A DNA stretch of 64,000 bases from JAABTL01 sp964465355 (GCA_964465355.1 CAYXJZ010000001.1:66419-130418); one strand, 5' to 3'. Counted from the first letter of the stretch, positions 7,254 to 16,166 are shown. Notes: a model not told the origin generated them from the sequence alone. Translations and numbers: made by a program.

Positions 7254-9649
7254 GACGAACCTTCTCCTTCGCGGCAGAGGTCGGCGACCGGGCAGTCCCG
7301 GCAGCGGAAGCCGGGGTTGGGCAGCGGCGGTCGATCGCGCCAGGCCTGGTTGGCGCGATCGACCTGCGCGCGCAGGTGCCGGCGGCGGGCGGTCAGCTCG
7401 CGGCTGTCCACACCGTCGGGGCTGAGCAGCAGCCGTTCCCCACCGAGCGGCCAGGCGTAGATGTCCACCCTGGCTGCCTGCCGCGGGTAGCGGCGCCTCA
7501 GCAGGTCGGCGGCCCACAGCTCGTTCCAGCGCTGATCGAGGCGCAGCAGGGCGCCGGGGTCCTCGTCCGGCAGGATGAAGCGCAGCAGCTTGAGGCTGCC
7601 GTCCTCGCCACGCTCCACGGCGTCCAGGCGCACGGAGGGACCGTCATCCGTCTCCTGCAGGCGCGGACCGTAGTTGAGGCGATCGAGGACCGCCCCATGC
7701 TGCTCCAACCAGGGCGCAAGGGCCGGGAAATCCCTGGCAAGGACGGCGCGGCGTTCGGCGTCCAACCTCGGCTCGCGGGTCAGCGCCCGCCGCGCCCGCT
7801 GCGGCCAGGACGCCCTCGGATCCTCATCCGCCAGAGGCAGGGCCCATGCCTGGAAGGCGCAGTCCTGTGCCCTTCGCAGGGTCTCGATCGTCGCCTGGCC
7901 GCCATCGCTCAGGCCCAACACGGCCTGGAAGCTCCATGGCTCCTCCACCTCGAGGGGGCTGGAGGTGGGCAAGACGGGTGGCCGCTGGCCGTGGGGGGCG
8001 CCGAGCAGCAGGGCGTCAGGGCGCTGAGGCCCTTCGCGGTCGCCGTCGGCGTGGCTGATGATCACCACGTCGGCACGGCTGCGCAGCTCGGCGCGCCAGG
8101 CAGGGTCCTGGCCGTGGAAGCGGCGCGGAAGCTCCGGCGCATGCGGCTGCATGGGGCGGTCGGCGGGTCGGCGCAGCTCCTCAGGCACGAAGTAGTCCTC
8201 GCCCTCGCCGACCCGGTAGGCGCCGGCCACCGCGCCCATGACGTAGGCCTTGCTGAAGCGCCGACCTGCCACCCGTCGGGGCGCGATCAAGGCCACGCCG
8301 GGCCTCGGACGCTCGCTGAGGCTGGAGCTGCGCAACAGGGCCAGCCACCAGGCGCGGAAGCTCTCGCCCCCGATGGCGCCGGCCAGGCGCGTCGCCTCCT
8401 GGGCCCGGCGCAGAGCGGCCTCCTGCGCCCTCGCCACGGTGGCGTCCTCCTCTATGCGGTCCGATGGACGCTCGAGCAGGTCGGCGGCCAAGGCCACCAT
8501 CCGCCTTGCCCATGGGCCAACCTCGGATGGTGGGCTGAGCGCCGTCGACCAGTCACGCCAGGTCGGCCCCATGTCCAACTCCTCGGCCAGGCGCATGGTG
8601 GCGAGGCTGCCGCCCAGCCCACGCGCCAAGGCCTCACGGCCAAGGGCGGCCAGGTCGGGTACCGCCAACAGCCGGCTGGCGGTGGGGTGTTCGGAGAGCT
8701 CGAGCAGGTCGACGAGCAGTCGACCGTATGGCAGGTCCACCAGCGCCCGTGGTCCCTCGTCGACCAACCTGACACCGAACTCGGGAGCAAGGGCCAGCAT
8801 GGCCCTCGCCTCGCCAGGGGGTGCCACCACCGCCAGGTCACGGGCGTCCATGCCCCCGGCCAGGTCGGCGGCCAAGGCCCTCAGCACCGTGCGCACCTCG
8901 CTGACCGGGTTGGGGAAACGCCACAGCCTCAGGTCGACGGGCCGCGCCTCAAGCCGTCGCAGCTCCGCCGCCTGGGCGGCCAATGCCGGCGGCGGCTCCT
9001 CGCTGGTGGCCACCCACACCTCGCACGCCCGCGCCAGCGCGGCCACCAGTTCAACGTCCTGCTCCGGCAGTTCCCGCAGGCCGTCGATGACCAGGGTGTC
9101 GGCCGACAGCAGCTCGGCCAGCGCAAGCGCTGGGATCTCCATGGCCATGGAGCGGGCCTCCATGCGCACATCGTCATAGTCCCAGGCTTCGCCCTTAAGC
9201 GCCTCGTAGCGCAGGAGCACGTCCTGCAAGCGCTCCAGCTCGCCGGTTCCACGGTCATCGGCCAAAGCGGCCAAAGCCTCTGCATCCACGTCATGGCGCT
9301 TGGCCTCGGCGATCGCGGCCGCGAAGAGCCCTGCCTCGCCTGGGCTGGGCAGCTCACCGTCCCGCTCCAGCAGGGCCTCGGCCACCAGCGCCAAACGCGC
9401 CGTGCCGGTCAGCTGCGGCCGCAGTCTGCCTGCAGCGCCCAAGAGGCCATAGGCCAGTTGCTGCAAGGTCAGGAAACGGATCCCGAGCAGCGGTCCCTGC
9501 CGGGCAAGCCGCCGCAGGACGTCGCCGCGTTGGGCGGGCAGACCAAGCCAGATGACCTCGCCGCCAGCGCGCGCAGCCGCGCGGGCGGCCTGGATCAGCG
9601 CCTCGGTCTTGCCCGATCCCGGCGGTCCGACGGTCCAACGCAGCGGCAC
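7250..9649 (-). CDS. addB: AddB-like nuclease/helicase-like subunit with iron-sulphur cysteines
   Basis: A 799-residue partner of the AddA-like protein. The N-terminus has an ATP-binding loop VGPPGSGKTEAL (residues 7-18). The C-terminus ends with the Cys cluster FRCRDCPVADLC, which in AddB and Cas4-type nucleases forms a 4Fe-4S site with one earlier Cys; the earlier one is probably in RAQDCAFQAWAL. The last part also fits a RecB-family nuclease domain. The GTG at 9649 is chosen because TACGAT lies six bases upstream, a leaderless arrangement. The protein is clearly shorter than Bacillus AddB (about 1,160). It is coupled to addA by a four-base overlap and is divergent from pdxH. Confidence 0.82.
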   Translation of the reverse strand: MPLRWTVGPPGSGKTEALIQAARAAARAGGEVIWLGLPAQRGDVLRRLARQGPLLGIRFLTLQQLAYGLLGAAGRLRPQLTGTARLALVAEALLERDGELPSPGEAGLFAAAIAEAKRHDVDAEALAALADDRGTGELERLQDVLLRYEALKGEAWDYDDVRMEARSMAMEIPALALAELLSADTLVIDGLRELPEQDVELVAALARACEVWVATSEEPPPALAAQAAELRRLEARPVDLRLWRFPNPVSEVRTVLRALAADLAGGMDARDLAVVAPPGEARAMLALAPEFGVRLVDEGPRALVDLPYGRLLVDLLELSEHPTASRLLAVPDLAALGREALARGLGGSLATMRLAEELDMGPTWRDWSTALSPPSEVGPWARRMVALAADLLERPSDRIEEDATVARAQEAALRRAQEATRLAGAIGGESFRAWWLALLRSSSLSERPRPGVALIAPRRVAGRRFSKAYVMGAVAGAYRVGEGEDYFVPEELRRPADRPMQPHAPELPRRFHGQDPAWRAELRSRADVVIISHADGDREGPQRPDALLLGAPHGQRPPVLPTSSPLEVEEPWSFQAVLGLSDGGQATIETLRRAQDCAFQAWALPLADEDPRASWPQRARRALTREPRLDAERRAVLARDFPALAPWLEQHGAVLDRLNYGPRLQETDDGPSVRLDAVERGEDGSLKLLRFILPDEDPGALLRLDQRWNELWAADLLRRRYPRQAARVDIYAWPLGGERLLLSPDGVDSRELTARRRHLRAQVDRANQAWRDRPPLPNPGFRCRDCPVADLCREGEGSS

Positions 9650-9711
9650 AGGGTCATCGTACCGGCCGCCCGCAGACCTCCCCGTACGGTGCGAGGACGT
9701 AGCCTGTGGCC
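9650..9711. promoter_or_regulatory. divergent promoters of the addB-like gene and pdxH
   Basis: Two TANNNT boxes face away from each other. TACGAT (minus strand, 9661-9656) is six bases before the addB-like GTG. TAGCCT (plus strand, 9700-9705) is six bases before the pdxH ATG at 9712. Only 38 bp separate them, so their -35 regions must overlap. Both transcripts would be leaderless. Confidence 0.6.
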
Positions 9712-10350
9712 ATGCACCTGGCCGACCTGCGCGTCTCCTACGCCGACCGTCCCCTCGACCTGCTCGATCTCGATCCGGATCCCTACCTTCAGTACAGACG
9801 GTGGCTGGAGGACGCAGCCGGCGCCGGCCTACCCGACGCCAACGCCGTGGCCCTTGCCACGGTGGACGCAGATGGTGCGCCAAGCGTCCGCATGGTGCTG
9901 CTCAAGGGCATCGAGGACGACGGCCTGCTCTTCTACACCAACCTGGACAGCCGCAAGGGCCTTGCGCTGCGCGCCGACGGCCGCAGCGCCCTGTGCAGCT
10001 GGTGGCCCGGCCTGGAGAGGCAGGTGCGGGCCGAGGGTGTGGCGGAACTGCTGGACGATCAGGCGGCCGACGCCTACTTCGCCTCCCGGCCACGCGGCAG
10101 CCAACTGGGTGCATGGGCCTCGCCCCAGAGCCGCCCCATGGAAGGGCGCGGCGCGCTGGAGGAGGCCATGCAGCAGGCCGAGGCCCGCTTCGGCGACGGC
10201 CCGATCAGCCGACCTCCCCATTGGGGCGGCTTCCGGCTACGGGCGCTGGCCTTCGAGTTCTGGCAGGGCCGCAGTTCGCGTCTGCACGACCGCTTCCGCT
10301 ACCAACGCCTGGCCGACGGGGCTTGGGGCAGGCAGCGACTGGCGCCTTAG
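9712..10350 (+). CDS. pdxH: pyridoxamine 5'-phosphate oxidase
   Basis: A 212-residue FMN enzyme that oxidises pyridoxine or pyridoxamine 5'-phosphate to pyridoxal 5'-phosphate in vitamin B6 metabolism. Family marks are ALATVDADGAPSVRMVLLKG, the FYTNLDSRKG segment that binds FMN, the WWPGLERQVRAEG strand, and SRPRGSQLGAWASPQS. The C-terminal FWQGRSSRLHDR region binds substrate and is followed by a RYQRLADGAW ending. Length matches the family. A GTG six bases upstream (9706) is in frame and has a possible GAGGAC site. I prefer the ATG at 9712 because the -10 box TAGCCT lies six bases before it. The end overlaps the convergent parvulin gene by four bases. Confidence 0.95.
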   Translation: MHLADLRVSYADRPLDLLDLDPDPYLQYRRWLEDAAGAGLPDANAVALATVDADGAPSVRMVLLKGIEDDGLLFYTNLDSRKGLALRADGRSALCSWWPGLERQVRAEGVAELLDDQAADAYFASRPRGSQLGAWASPQSRPMEGRGALEEAMQQAEARFGDGPISRPPHWGGFRLRALAFEFWQGRSSRLHDRFRYQRLADGAWGRQRLAP

Positions 10351-11315
10351 GGGGCTTCTGGTTCTGGCGCCGTCGGGATGCGTTCGGGGTAGAGGACCAC
10401 GCCAGCGTTGCGCACGATGGCGTCGATGGTGCCCTGCATGCGCTCCTCGATCATCTGCTGCTCGAGCGGCTCACGCACCTCGTCGAGGCCGATGAAGCGT
10501 TCGGGCTGGCGCTGGTACACCAGCAGCACGTGGTAGCCGAACTGCGAGGCAACCGGCTCGGTGGCCACGCCCACCTCGGCGGCGAAGGCCGCCTCTTCGA
10601 AGGGCGCCACCATCATGCCGCGGCCGAAGCAGCCGAGGTCGCCGCCACGGGCGGCGGAGCCGCGATCGGTGGAGGCGGTCACCGCCATGGCGCCGAAGTC
10701 GGCGCCGGCGCGGGCGGCGCGGGCCAGAGCGGCTGCCCCGGCCTCGTCGTCCACCAGGATGTGGCGGGCACAGACCTGCTCGGCTTCGACCAGCCGCGGG
10801 CGCAGGGCCTGGTAGGCCACCTGCAGCTCCTGCTCGCTGATCTCCACGTCGGCGCGCACGGCGTCGTAGAGGGCCTGGACGAGCTCGCCTTCCGCCACCA
10901 GCTCACGCAGATGGGCCTCGTCGCGGAAGCCGGCCACGGCCAGCAGCTCGACGAAGGCGTCTTCCTCGGCGAAGCTGGCGCGCGCCTGCGCCACCACGGC
11001 GTCGACGGCGTCCTGATCTGCCACGAGGCCCCGCGCCCTGGCGGCCTGCAGCAAAGCCACCTCGTTGCCGCGGTTCTCGAGGAAGCTGGGCAGGTAGGGG
11101 TAGAGCTCGAGCAGCATGGCTGGATCGAAGGGCAGGCCTTGGCTGCCAGCCAGACCGCGCACGGCGATCTCGAAGCGCTCCAAGACGAAGCTGCTGCGTT
11201 CCTGGTAGCTGCCGAGCTGAAGGAGCACGGGGTCGTCGCCCTGAGCGAGCGCCGCTGGGAAGACCAGCAGCACGCAAGCGGCCAGGAACGTCAGGCTGGT
11301 GCGGAAGATAGGCAT
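10347..11315 (-). CDS. exported parvulin-type peptidyl-prolyl isomerase (SurA/PrsA-like)
   Basis: A 322-residue protein with an N-terminal signal peptide (FRTSLTFLAACVLLVFPAALA), then an alpha-helical SurA-like N-domain and a parvulin domain from about residue 185 to 285. The parvulin core is visible as CARHILVDDE, GADFGAMA, GGDLGCFGRGMM and FGYHVLLVYQR. It probably assists folding of exported proteins in the periplasm. The ATG at 11315 is seven bases after TAGTCT, so it looks leaderless. The gene follows dnaJ on the same strand but has its own promoter-like box. Confidence 0.87.
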   Translation of the reverse strand: MPIFRTSLTFLAACVLLVFPAALAQGDDPVLLQLGSYQERSSFVLERFEIAVRGLAGSQGLPFDPAMLLELYPYLPSFLENRGNEVALLQAARARGLVADQDAVDAVVAQARASFAEEDAFVELLAVAGFRDEAHLRELVAEGELVQALYDAVRADVEISEQELQVAYQALRPRLVEAEQVCARHILVDDEAGAAALARAARAGADFGAMAVTASTDRGSAARGGDLGCFGRGMMVAPFEEAAFAAEVGVATEPVASQFGYHVLLVYQRQPERFIGLDEVREPLEQQMIEERMQGTIDAIVRNAGVVLYPERIPTAPEPEAP

Positions 11316-11378
11316 GGGGGGCAGACTACCACTGCCCAACCGCCGGCCGGGGCGCCGACGCGGTGGATCAGGACCGTC

Positions 11379-12284
11379 CTAGGCGCCCTCCGCCAGCTCT
11401 GCAAGGCGCTGGTAGAGCTGCCGCTGCTCGTCGCTGAGTTCCTTCGGCACGACCAGCCGCAGCTCGACGAGCAGATCGCCACGACCGCCGTCGCGCGTCG
11501 GCCAACCGCGTCCACGCAGCCGCAGCTTGCGACCGCTGGCGCTGCCTGCAGGCACGCTCACCTCCAGGTCGCCCTCGAAGGTCGGCACCTTGATGGGGCC
11601 GCCGATGGCGGCAAGGTGGTCGGCGACATCGAGCTTGCGCGTGAGCTGATCGCCGGTCAGGCTCCAGACGGGATCAGGGGCGTGTCGCACCACCAGCAGC
11701 AGGTCACCACCACCCGGCGCCTGACCGCGCAGGCGCAGCCTGGCGCCGTCACGCGCGCCGGCAGGCAGGTTGACATCGAGGCCACGGTCCTCCACGCGGA
11801 TGCCGACCGGTCCGCCGTGGAAGGCCTGCTCGAGGCTCACGCTCAGCGCAGCCTCGGCGTCGCGGCGCAGCGGCGCGTAGCGGGACGCCGCCTGGCCGGT
11901 GGTGAAGCCCCCCGGCATGCCGCCGCCGAAGAGGCTGCGGAAGAAGTCGCTGAAGCCGGCCACGTCATCGGCGTCCATGCGGCGGGTGCTGAAGCCGCCG
12001 CCCGGGAAGCCGCCACTGAAGCCGCCGCCTGGGGAACCGGCGCCCTGGGTGGCTGCGGCGCCCGGATCGGAGCCATAGCGATCGTAGAAGGCCCGCTTCT
12101 CGGTGTCGGAGAGCACCGTGTAGGCCTCGTTGATCTCCTTGAAGCGCTCCTCTGCCTGGGGGTCGTCGGGGTTGCGGTCAGGATGGTGCTTGGCGGCGAG
12201 CTGGCGGAAGGCCCGCCGCACCGCCTTGTCGTCGGCGTCGCGGGCGATCCCCAGTACGGCGTAGTAGTCCTTGTAAGCAGCCAT
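11379..12284 (-). CDS. dnaJ: DnaJ-type co-chaperone lacking the zinc-finger region
   Basis: A 301-residue J-domain protein, the DnaK co-chaperone that stimulates ATP hydrolysis and delivers substrates. The J-domain occupies residues 1-70 with the essential HPD in KHHPDRNPDD and ends YDRYGSDP. A Gly/Phe/Pro-rich linker follows, containing GGGFSGGFPGGGFS. The C-terminal substrate-binding domains come next (GGPVGIRVEDRGLDVNLPAG and a GDLLLVVRHAPD strand). No CxxCxGxG zinc repeats are present, as in Thermus DnaJ and in CbpA. It is the third gene of the dnaK-grpE-dnaJ unit, 69 bases after grpE. No dafA-like gene follows. Confidence 0.93.
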   Translation of the reverse strand: MAAYKDYYAVLGIARDADDKAVRRAFRQLAAKHHPDRNPDDPQAEERFKEINEAYTVLSDTEKRAFYDRYGSDPGAAATQGAGSPGGGFSGGFPGGGFSTRRMDADDVAGFSDFFRSLFGGGMPGGFTTGQAASRYAPLRRDAEAALSVSLEQAFHGGPVGIRVEDRGLDVNLPAGARDGARLRLRGQAPGGGDLLLVVRHAPDPVWSLTGDQLTRKLDVADHLAAIGGPIKVPTFEGDLEVSVPAGSASGRKLRLRGRGWPTRDGGRGDLLVELRLVVPKELSDEQRQLYQRLAELAEGA

Positions 12285-12353
12285 CAGGGCCCCCGGTGGA
12301 AGTGGAAGTGGGTGGTTCGGCGGTGGAGGGCGCCTATCGGCATCCCCCGGCGC

Positions 12354-12959
12354 TCAGCCTTCCTCGAAGACCACCACGCGGGCGGGCCGCACCAGCCGCT
12401 CCCCCTGGACGAAGCCGGTCTCGAAGACGGACTGCACGGCGCCCCCCTGCCCTGGCCCGTTGGCCGGCACGACGGCCAAGGCCTCGTAGCGGCTGGGATC
12501 GAAGACCTCCCCCACCTCGCCGAAGCGGTGGACGTCCATGGTGCCGAGATCGCGCAGCAGGCCAGTCAGCACGCCTTCCACACCGGGCAGGATGGTGCTT
12601 GCGTCGCTGCTCAGCTTGGCGGCGTCAAGGGCCCGGTTGAGGTCGTCGTGCACGCGCAACACCGTGTGCAACGCGGCGTCGAAGCCCTGCTCGCGTGCCC
12701 GCTCCAGCTCGGCCTGCTGGCGCCTGCGCAGGTTGTCGAGGTCGGCGCGGCCGCGCAGGTAGCGGTCCTGGGCCTCGGCCGCCGCCTCGGTGGCCTTGGC
12801 CAGCTCCTCGCTCAGTCGCTGCAGCTCAGCGCGCAGCAGGTCGGCCTCGATGGCGGTGCCGTCGTGGCCACCGCCGACGGCCTCGGTCGGCTCATGGTCG
12901 CCGCTGCCGGCATCGTCGCCGGGGTGCGGGGACCGGGATCGTTCGTCTCTTGGGTCCAT
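12354..12959 (-). CDS. grpE: nucleotide exchange factor GrpE
   Basis: A 201-residue GrpE, which releases ADP from DnaK. The N-terminus is acidic and disordered (PHPGDDAGSGDHEPTEAVGG). A long coiled coil follows (LRAELQRLSEELAKATEAAA), then the family motif YLRGRADLDNLRRR. The C-terminal beta domain contains FGEVGEVFDPSRYEAL and VFETGFVQGERLVRPARV. An alternative TTG start at 12968 overlaps the dnaK stop; I prefer the ATG at 12959. It lies in the dnaK operon and should share its heat-shock control. Confidence 0.94.
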   Translation of the reverse strand: MDPRDERSRSPHPGDDAGSGDHEPTEAVGGGHDGTAIEADLLRAELQRLSEELAKATEAAAEAQDRYLRGRADLDNLRRRQQAELERAREQGFDAALHTVLRVHDDLNRALDAAKLSSDASTILPGVEGVLTGLLRDLGTMDVHRFGEVGEVFDPSRYEALAVVPANGPGQGGAVQSVFETGFVQGERLVRPARVVVFEEG

Positions 12960-12964
12960 GGGAC

Positions 12965-14872
12965 TCAAGAGGCCGGCTTGAAGTCGGCGTCGATGACGTC
13001 GTCGTCGTTGCCGGCAGGCGGCGCGTCATGGGTGGCCTCGGTCGGTTCGGCCGCCTGGCTGGTAGCGGTCGGGCTACCTGCGGTAGCTTGCTGGAAGGCC
13101 TGCAGCGCGGTGGCCAGCGCCTGGCTCTTGGCCTCCAGCTCGGTCTTGGCGACAGAGCCGTCTGCCACGGCCACCTCGGCGTCGCCGATGGCGGCGCGCA
13201 GGGGCTGCTTGATGGTGTCGTCAGCCCCTTCGGCCTCGTCCAGCGCCTTCTGCGCCTGCAGGCGCAGGCTGTCGAGCTGGTTGGCGGCCTCGACCCGCTC
13301 GCGCCGCACGCGGTCTTCCTCGGCGTTGCGCTCGGCGTCCTTGATCAGACGGTCGACCTCGTCCTGGGCAAGGGTGGTGGTGTTCTGGATGGTGATCGAG
13401 GCCGCCTTGCCGGTGGACTTCTCCTTGGCGGAGACGTTGAGCACACCGTTGGCGTCGATGTCGTAGGTGACCTCGATCTGCGGCACGCCGGCCGGCATGG
13501 GCGGGAGGCCTTCGAGGTTGAAGCGGCCCAGCGACTTGTTGTCCGTGGCCATGGGCCGCTCGCCCTGCAGCACGTGGATGGGCGCCGAGGTCTGGTTGTG
13601 GTCGGCGGTGGAGAAGGTCTCGGACTTGCGCACGGGGACTGTGGTGTTGCGGTCGATCAGCTTGGTGAAGACGCCGCCCTTGGTCTCGATGCCGAGGCTG
13701 AGGGGCGTGACGTCGAGCAGCACGATGTCGTCCACGTCGCCGGTGAGCACACCGGCCTGCACGGCTGCGCCGAGGGCCACCACCTCGTCGGGGTTGACCG
13801 TCTGGTTGGGTTCCTTGCCGAGCAGCTCCTTGACCAGCTTCTTGACCGCTGGCACGCGGGTGGAACCGCCCACCAGCAGCACCTCGTCGATGGCCTCGCG
13901 GTTCATCTTGGCGTCGGAAAGGGCCTGCTCCACCGGGCCGCGGACGCGGGCGAGCAGCGGAGCGATGAGCTCGTCGAAGCGGGCGCGACTGAGCTTCTTC
14001 TCCAGGTACAGCGGCGCGTTGGAGGCCGGGTCCATGGCGATGAAGGGCAGGCTGATGGTGGTCTCCGGCAGGCCGGAGAGCTCGATCTTGGCGCGCTCGG
14101 CTGCGTCGATCAGGCGCTGCAGGGCCTGCTTGTCCTTGCGCAGGTCGACGTTGTACTCCTTCATGAAGTCCTCGGCCAGCCAGTCGACCACCGCGTGGTC
14201 GAAGTCAGAGCCGCCAAGGTGGGTGTCGCCCGCGGTGGAGCGCACCTCGAAGACGCCGTCGCCCACCTCGAGGACGGACACGTCGAAGGTGCCGCCACCC
14301 AGGTCGAAGACCAGCACCGTCTCGTTGCCCTTCTTGTCGAGACCGTAGGCAAGGGCCGCTGCGGTGGGCTCGTTGACGATGCGCAGCACCTCGAGGCCGG
14401 CGATGCGGCCGGCGTTCTGGGTGGCTTCGCGCTGGGCGTTGTTGAAGTAGGCGGGGACGGTGATGACAGCCTTGGTGATGGTCTGGCCCAAGGTCTCGCT
14501 TGCGTCGCTCACCATCTTGCGCAGCACCATGGCAGACACCTCTTCAGGGGTGTACTGCTTGCCTTCGACCACGAAGCGCACCCCGCCGTCGGGGCCTTGC
14601 ACCACCTCGTAGGGCGCGCGCTCGACCTCGTTCTTGACCTCGTCCCATGTACGGCCCATGAAGCGCTTGATCTCGAAGAGCGTGCCACGGGCGTTCAGCA
14701 CCGCCTGGCGCTTGGCCACCTGGCCGACCAGTCGGACGTCGTCCTTGAAGCCGACCACCGATGGGGTGGTGCGGCTGCCTTCCTTGTTCACGAGGACGAC
14801 GGCCTCGCCGCCCTCCATGATGGAGATCACGCTGTTGGTGGTACCCAAGTCGATGCCTACGGCTTTGGCCAT
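12965..14872 (-). CDS. dnaK: Hsp70 chaperone DnaK
   Basis: A 635-residue Hsp70 ATPase. The phosphate-1 motif AVGIDLGTTNSVISIMEGG is at the N-terminus, the second (VLVFDLGGGTFDVSVLEVG) near residue 190, and NEPTAAALAYGLDKK precedes it. VLLVGGSTRVPAVKK is near 340. The substrate-binding domain begins after DVTPLSLGIETKGG. The tail is Ala/Thr-rich with a DDDVIDADF segment typical of bacterial DnaK. The ATG at 14872 follows an AGAGGAGC ribosome-binding site. It is the first gene of dnaK-grpE-dnaJ and has a strong promoter with an HspR-like operator (separate entries). Confidence 0.98.
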   Translation of the reverse strand: MAKAVGIDLGTTNSVISIMEGGEAVVLVNKEGSRTTPSVVGFKDDVRLVGQVAKRQAVLNARGTLFEIKRFMGRTWDEVKNEVERAPYEVVQGPDGGVRFVVEGKQYTPEEVSAMVLRKMVSDASETLGQTITKAVITVPAYFNNAQREATQNAGRIAGLEVLRIVNEPTAAALAYGLDKKGNETVLVFDLGGGTFDVSVLEVGDGVFEVRSTAGDTHLGGSDFDHAVVDWLAEDFMKEYNVDLRKDKQALQRLIDAAERAKIELSGLPETTISLPFIAMDPASNAPLYLEKKLSRARFDELIAPLLARVRGPVEQALSDAKMNREAIDEVLLVGGSTRVPAVKKLVKELLGKEPNQTVNPDEVVALGAAVQAGVLTGDVDDIVLLDVTPLSLGIETKGGVFTKLIDRNTTVPVRKSETFSTADHNQTSAPIHVLQGERPMATDNKSLGRFNLEGLPPMPAGVPQIEVTYDIDANGVLNVSAKEKSTGKAASITIQNTTTLAQDEVDRLIKDAERNAEEDRVRRERVEAANQLDSLRLQAQKALDEAEGADDTIKQPLRAAIGDAEVAVADGSVAKTELEAKSQALATALQAFQQATAGSPTATSQAAEPTEATHDAPPAGNDDDVIDADFKPAS

Positions 14873-14988
14873 GTCGATGCTCCTCTTGTTCGTCCTGCCG
14901 GAGGGCCGGCAAGCGCTCCTGGCGTGGCGTTGGGGATGTGGGCTGGCCCGCCCGGAAACCGTCCGGCACGGGTCGTGCACTGAGGACG

Positions 14989-15017
14989 AGCATAACAGCA
15001 CTACCGGGGCTTGTCAA
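14989..15017 (-). promoter_or_regulatory. dnaK vegetative-type promoter
   Basis: On the minus strand, TTGACA (15017-15012) is followed by exactly 17 bases and TATGCT (14994-14989). This is a near-consensus primary-sigma promoter. It lies about 117 bases before the dnaK ATG and gives a leader of about 110 bases. Confidence 0.85.
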
Positions 15018-15021
15018 CGGA

Positions 15022-15042
15022 TGTGAGTCTGACCGACTCAAG
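15022..15042. promoter_or_regulatory. HAIR-like HspR operator upstream of dnaK
   Basis: The plus strand reads TGTGAGT, seven bases, ACTCAAG. The HspR (HAIR) consensus is CTTGAGT-N7-ACTCAAG, so one half-site is perfect, the spacer is exact and the other half matches five of seven. It abuts the -35 box of the dnaK promoter. HspR is known to repress dnaK operons in Deinococcus and actinobacteria. No hspR gene is in the window. Confidence 0.75.
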
Positions 15043-15192
15043 TCTGGTGCTGAGCGGCGGCAGGTGCGAGCGGCTTCGGCCAGGGGCGTAGGCTAGGCGC
15101 AGCGTCGCCGCCTGCCCCTGGTTCATGGGCAGGCGCCCAAGGGTCCTTTGGCCAACGGCACGCCCGCGACCCTGGATGGGAAGGAGATCTGC

Positions 15193-15477
15193 ATGCAGTT
15201 CCTGGTCATCGCCCGAGACGGCACCGACCCCGAGGCCCCCGCCCGGCGTCAGGCCGTGCGCGAAGCCCACCTCGAGGTCGCCCGCCAACGGGCGGCAGAA
15301 GGCTCCTTGCACATCGGCGGCGCACTGTTAGGCGCCGACGGCGGCATGCTCGGCTCGGCCATGGTGTTCGAGGCCGAGGACGAGGAGGCGCTGTGGGCGC
15401 TGCTCCATGCCGACATCTACCACCAGGGCGGCGTCTGGCAGAGCTACGAGGTCTTCCCTTTCCGACGCGCCGTGTGA
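15193..15477 (+). CDS. YCII-related (YciI-like) small protein
   Basis: A 94-residue dimeric ferredoxin-like-fold protein of the YciI family. The family pattern is visible: MQFLVIARDGTD, then RREAHL-type segment RQAVREAHLEVARQRA, LHIGGALLG, GSAMVFEAEDEEALWALLHA and a C-terminal GVWQSYEVFPF. The conserved His (HL) and Asp of the family's proposed active site seem present. The ATG at 15193 follows AAGGAGA; an upstream open frame has no good site. Function is unknown, though some homologues act in catabolism of ring compounds. Its end overlaps the convergent TVP38 gene by 34 bases. Confidence 0.8.
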   Translation: MQFLVIARDGTDPEAPARRQAVREAHLEVARQRAAEGSLHIGGALLGADGGMLGSAMVFEAEDEEALWALLHADIYHQGGVWQSYEVFPFRRAV

Positions 15478-16166
15478 AGCTCGGGCCGGCGCCGTCGTAG
15501 CCACCAGCTCAGGCCGATGGTGAACAGCCACATCCCCAACGAGAGCCACACCAAGCGCATGTCGATCTGCAGACCGCCGAAGGAGAAGGCCTCCCCTCTA
15601 GGCAGGGCGGCGCCTGCCCAGACCCCCACTGCAAGGCCGGTGCCGCCACCGAGCAGCGAGGCGAGCAGGAAGGTGTGCAAGGGGATGCGCAGGACGCCGG
15701 CCGCCACGTTGACGAGGTCGCCTGGCATCATCATCACCCTGGCCAGCAGCACGGCCTCGAAGGGCCGTTCGCTCAGGCTCTGACGCCAGCCGCGTCGCGC
15801 GGGCAGCTCGGGCAGGCCCAGCTCCCTCACCACCTCGGCGCTAGGCCGCCCCCTGGCCCAGCGCGCCGCCAGGTAGGGGATCAGCGCGCTCACGCTGGCG
15901 CCAACGGCGGCGACGAGCAGGCCAAGCCAGGGTCCGAGCAGCCAGCCGCAGAAGGCCGTGATGACGGTGACCGGCAGGAGGAACAGCGGCCGGAGCAGGA
16001 AGGCCACCACCATGGCGAGCAGGGCCACCCGTGGCTCCGTCGCAAGGGAGAGGGCCGCAGCCAGCCCGGCGGCAGGGCCGCCCTCGCTGCGCGAGAGCCA
16101 CCACCAGGCCACGACGGCCAGGACCAGCCAGGCCACGAGGGCGGGTAGCCAACGGCGCTTGCGCAT
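15444..16166 (-). CDS. TVP38/TMEM64 (DedA-superfamily) membrane protein
   Basis: A 240-residue integral membrane protein with about five or six hydrophobic segments. The first is LPALVAWLVLAVVAWWWL. The family core follows: RPLFLLPVTVITAFCGWLLG, a GASVSALIPYLAARWARG segment with the conserved GA...A, and the LLARVMMMPGDLVNVAAGV signature. TVP38/TMEM64 proteins belong to the VTT/DedA superfamily, linked to lipid scrambling and membrane homeostasis. The role here is unproven. The ATG at 16166 lies seven bases after TAATGT, a leaderless arrangement, which decides the start over one at 16202. Confidence 0.85.
   Translation of the reverse strand: MRKRRWLPALVAWLVLAVVAWWWLSRSEGGPAAGLAAALSLATEPRVALLAMVVAFLLRPLFLLPVTVITAFCGWLLGPWLGLLVAAVGASVSALIPYLAARWARGRPSAEVVRELGLPELPARRGWRQSLSERPFEAVLLARVMMMPGDLVNVAAGVLRIPLHTFLLASLLGGGTGLAVGVWAGAALPRGEAFSFGGLQIDMRLVWLSLGMWLFTIGLSWWLRRRRPELHTARRKGKTS

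Larger units (their letters stand above)
14873..15192. other. intergenic region between dnaK and yciI-like gene
   Basis: These 320 bases hold the dnaK leader, promoter and HAIR operator. A TAGGCT box at 15089-15094 may serve the yciI-like gene on the plus strand, with a leader of about 95 bases. I see no further gene. Confidence 0.6.

Noticed and set aside
9552..13466. A very long plus-strand open frame opposite the addB-like, parvulin, dnaJ and grpE genes
   Set aside because: It lies antisense to well-recognised genes and its translation is low-complexity Ala/Gly/Arg/His without any domain. Such frames are common in G+C-rich DNA.
12695..14983. Long plus-strand open frame opposite dnaK and grpE
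   Set aside because: DnaK and GrpE on the minus strand are unmistakable; the antisense product shows no family features.
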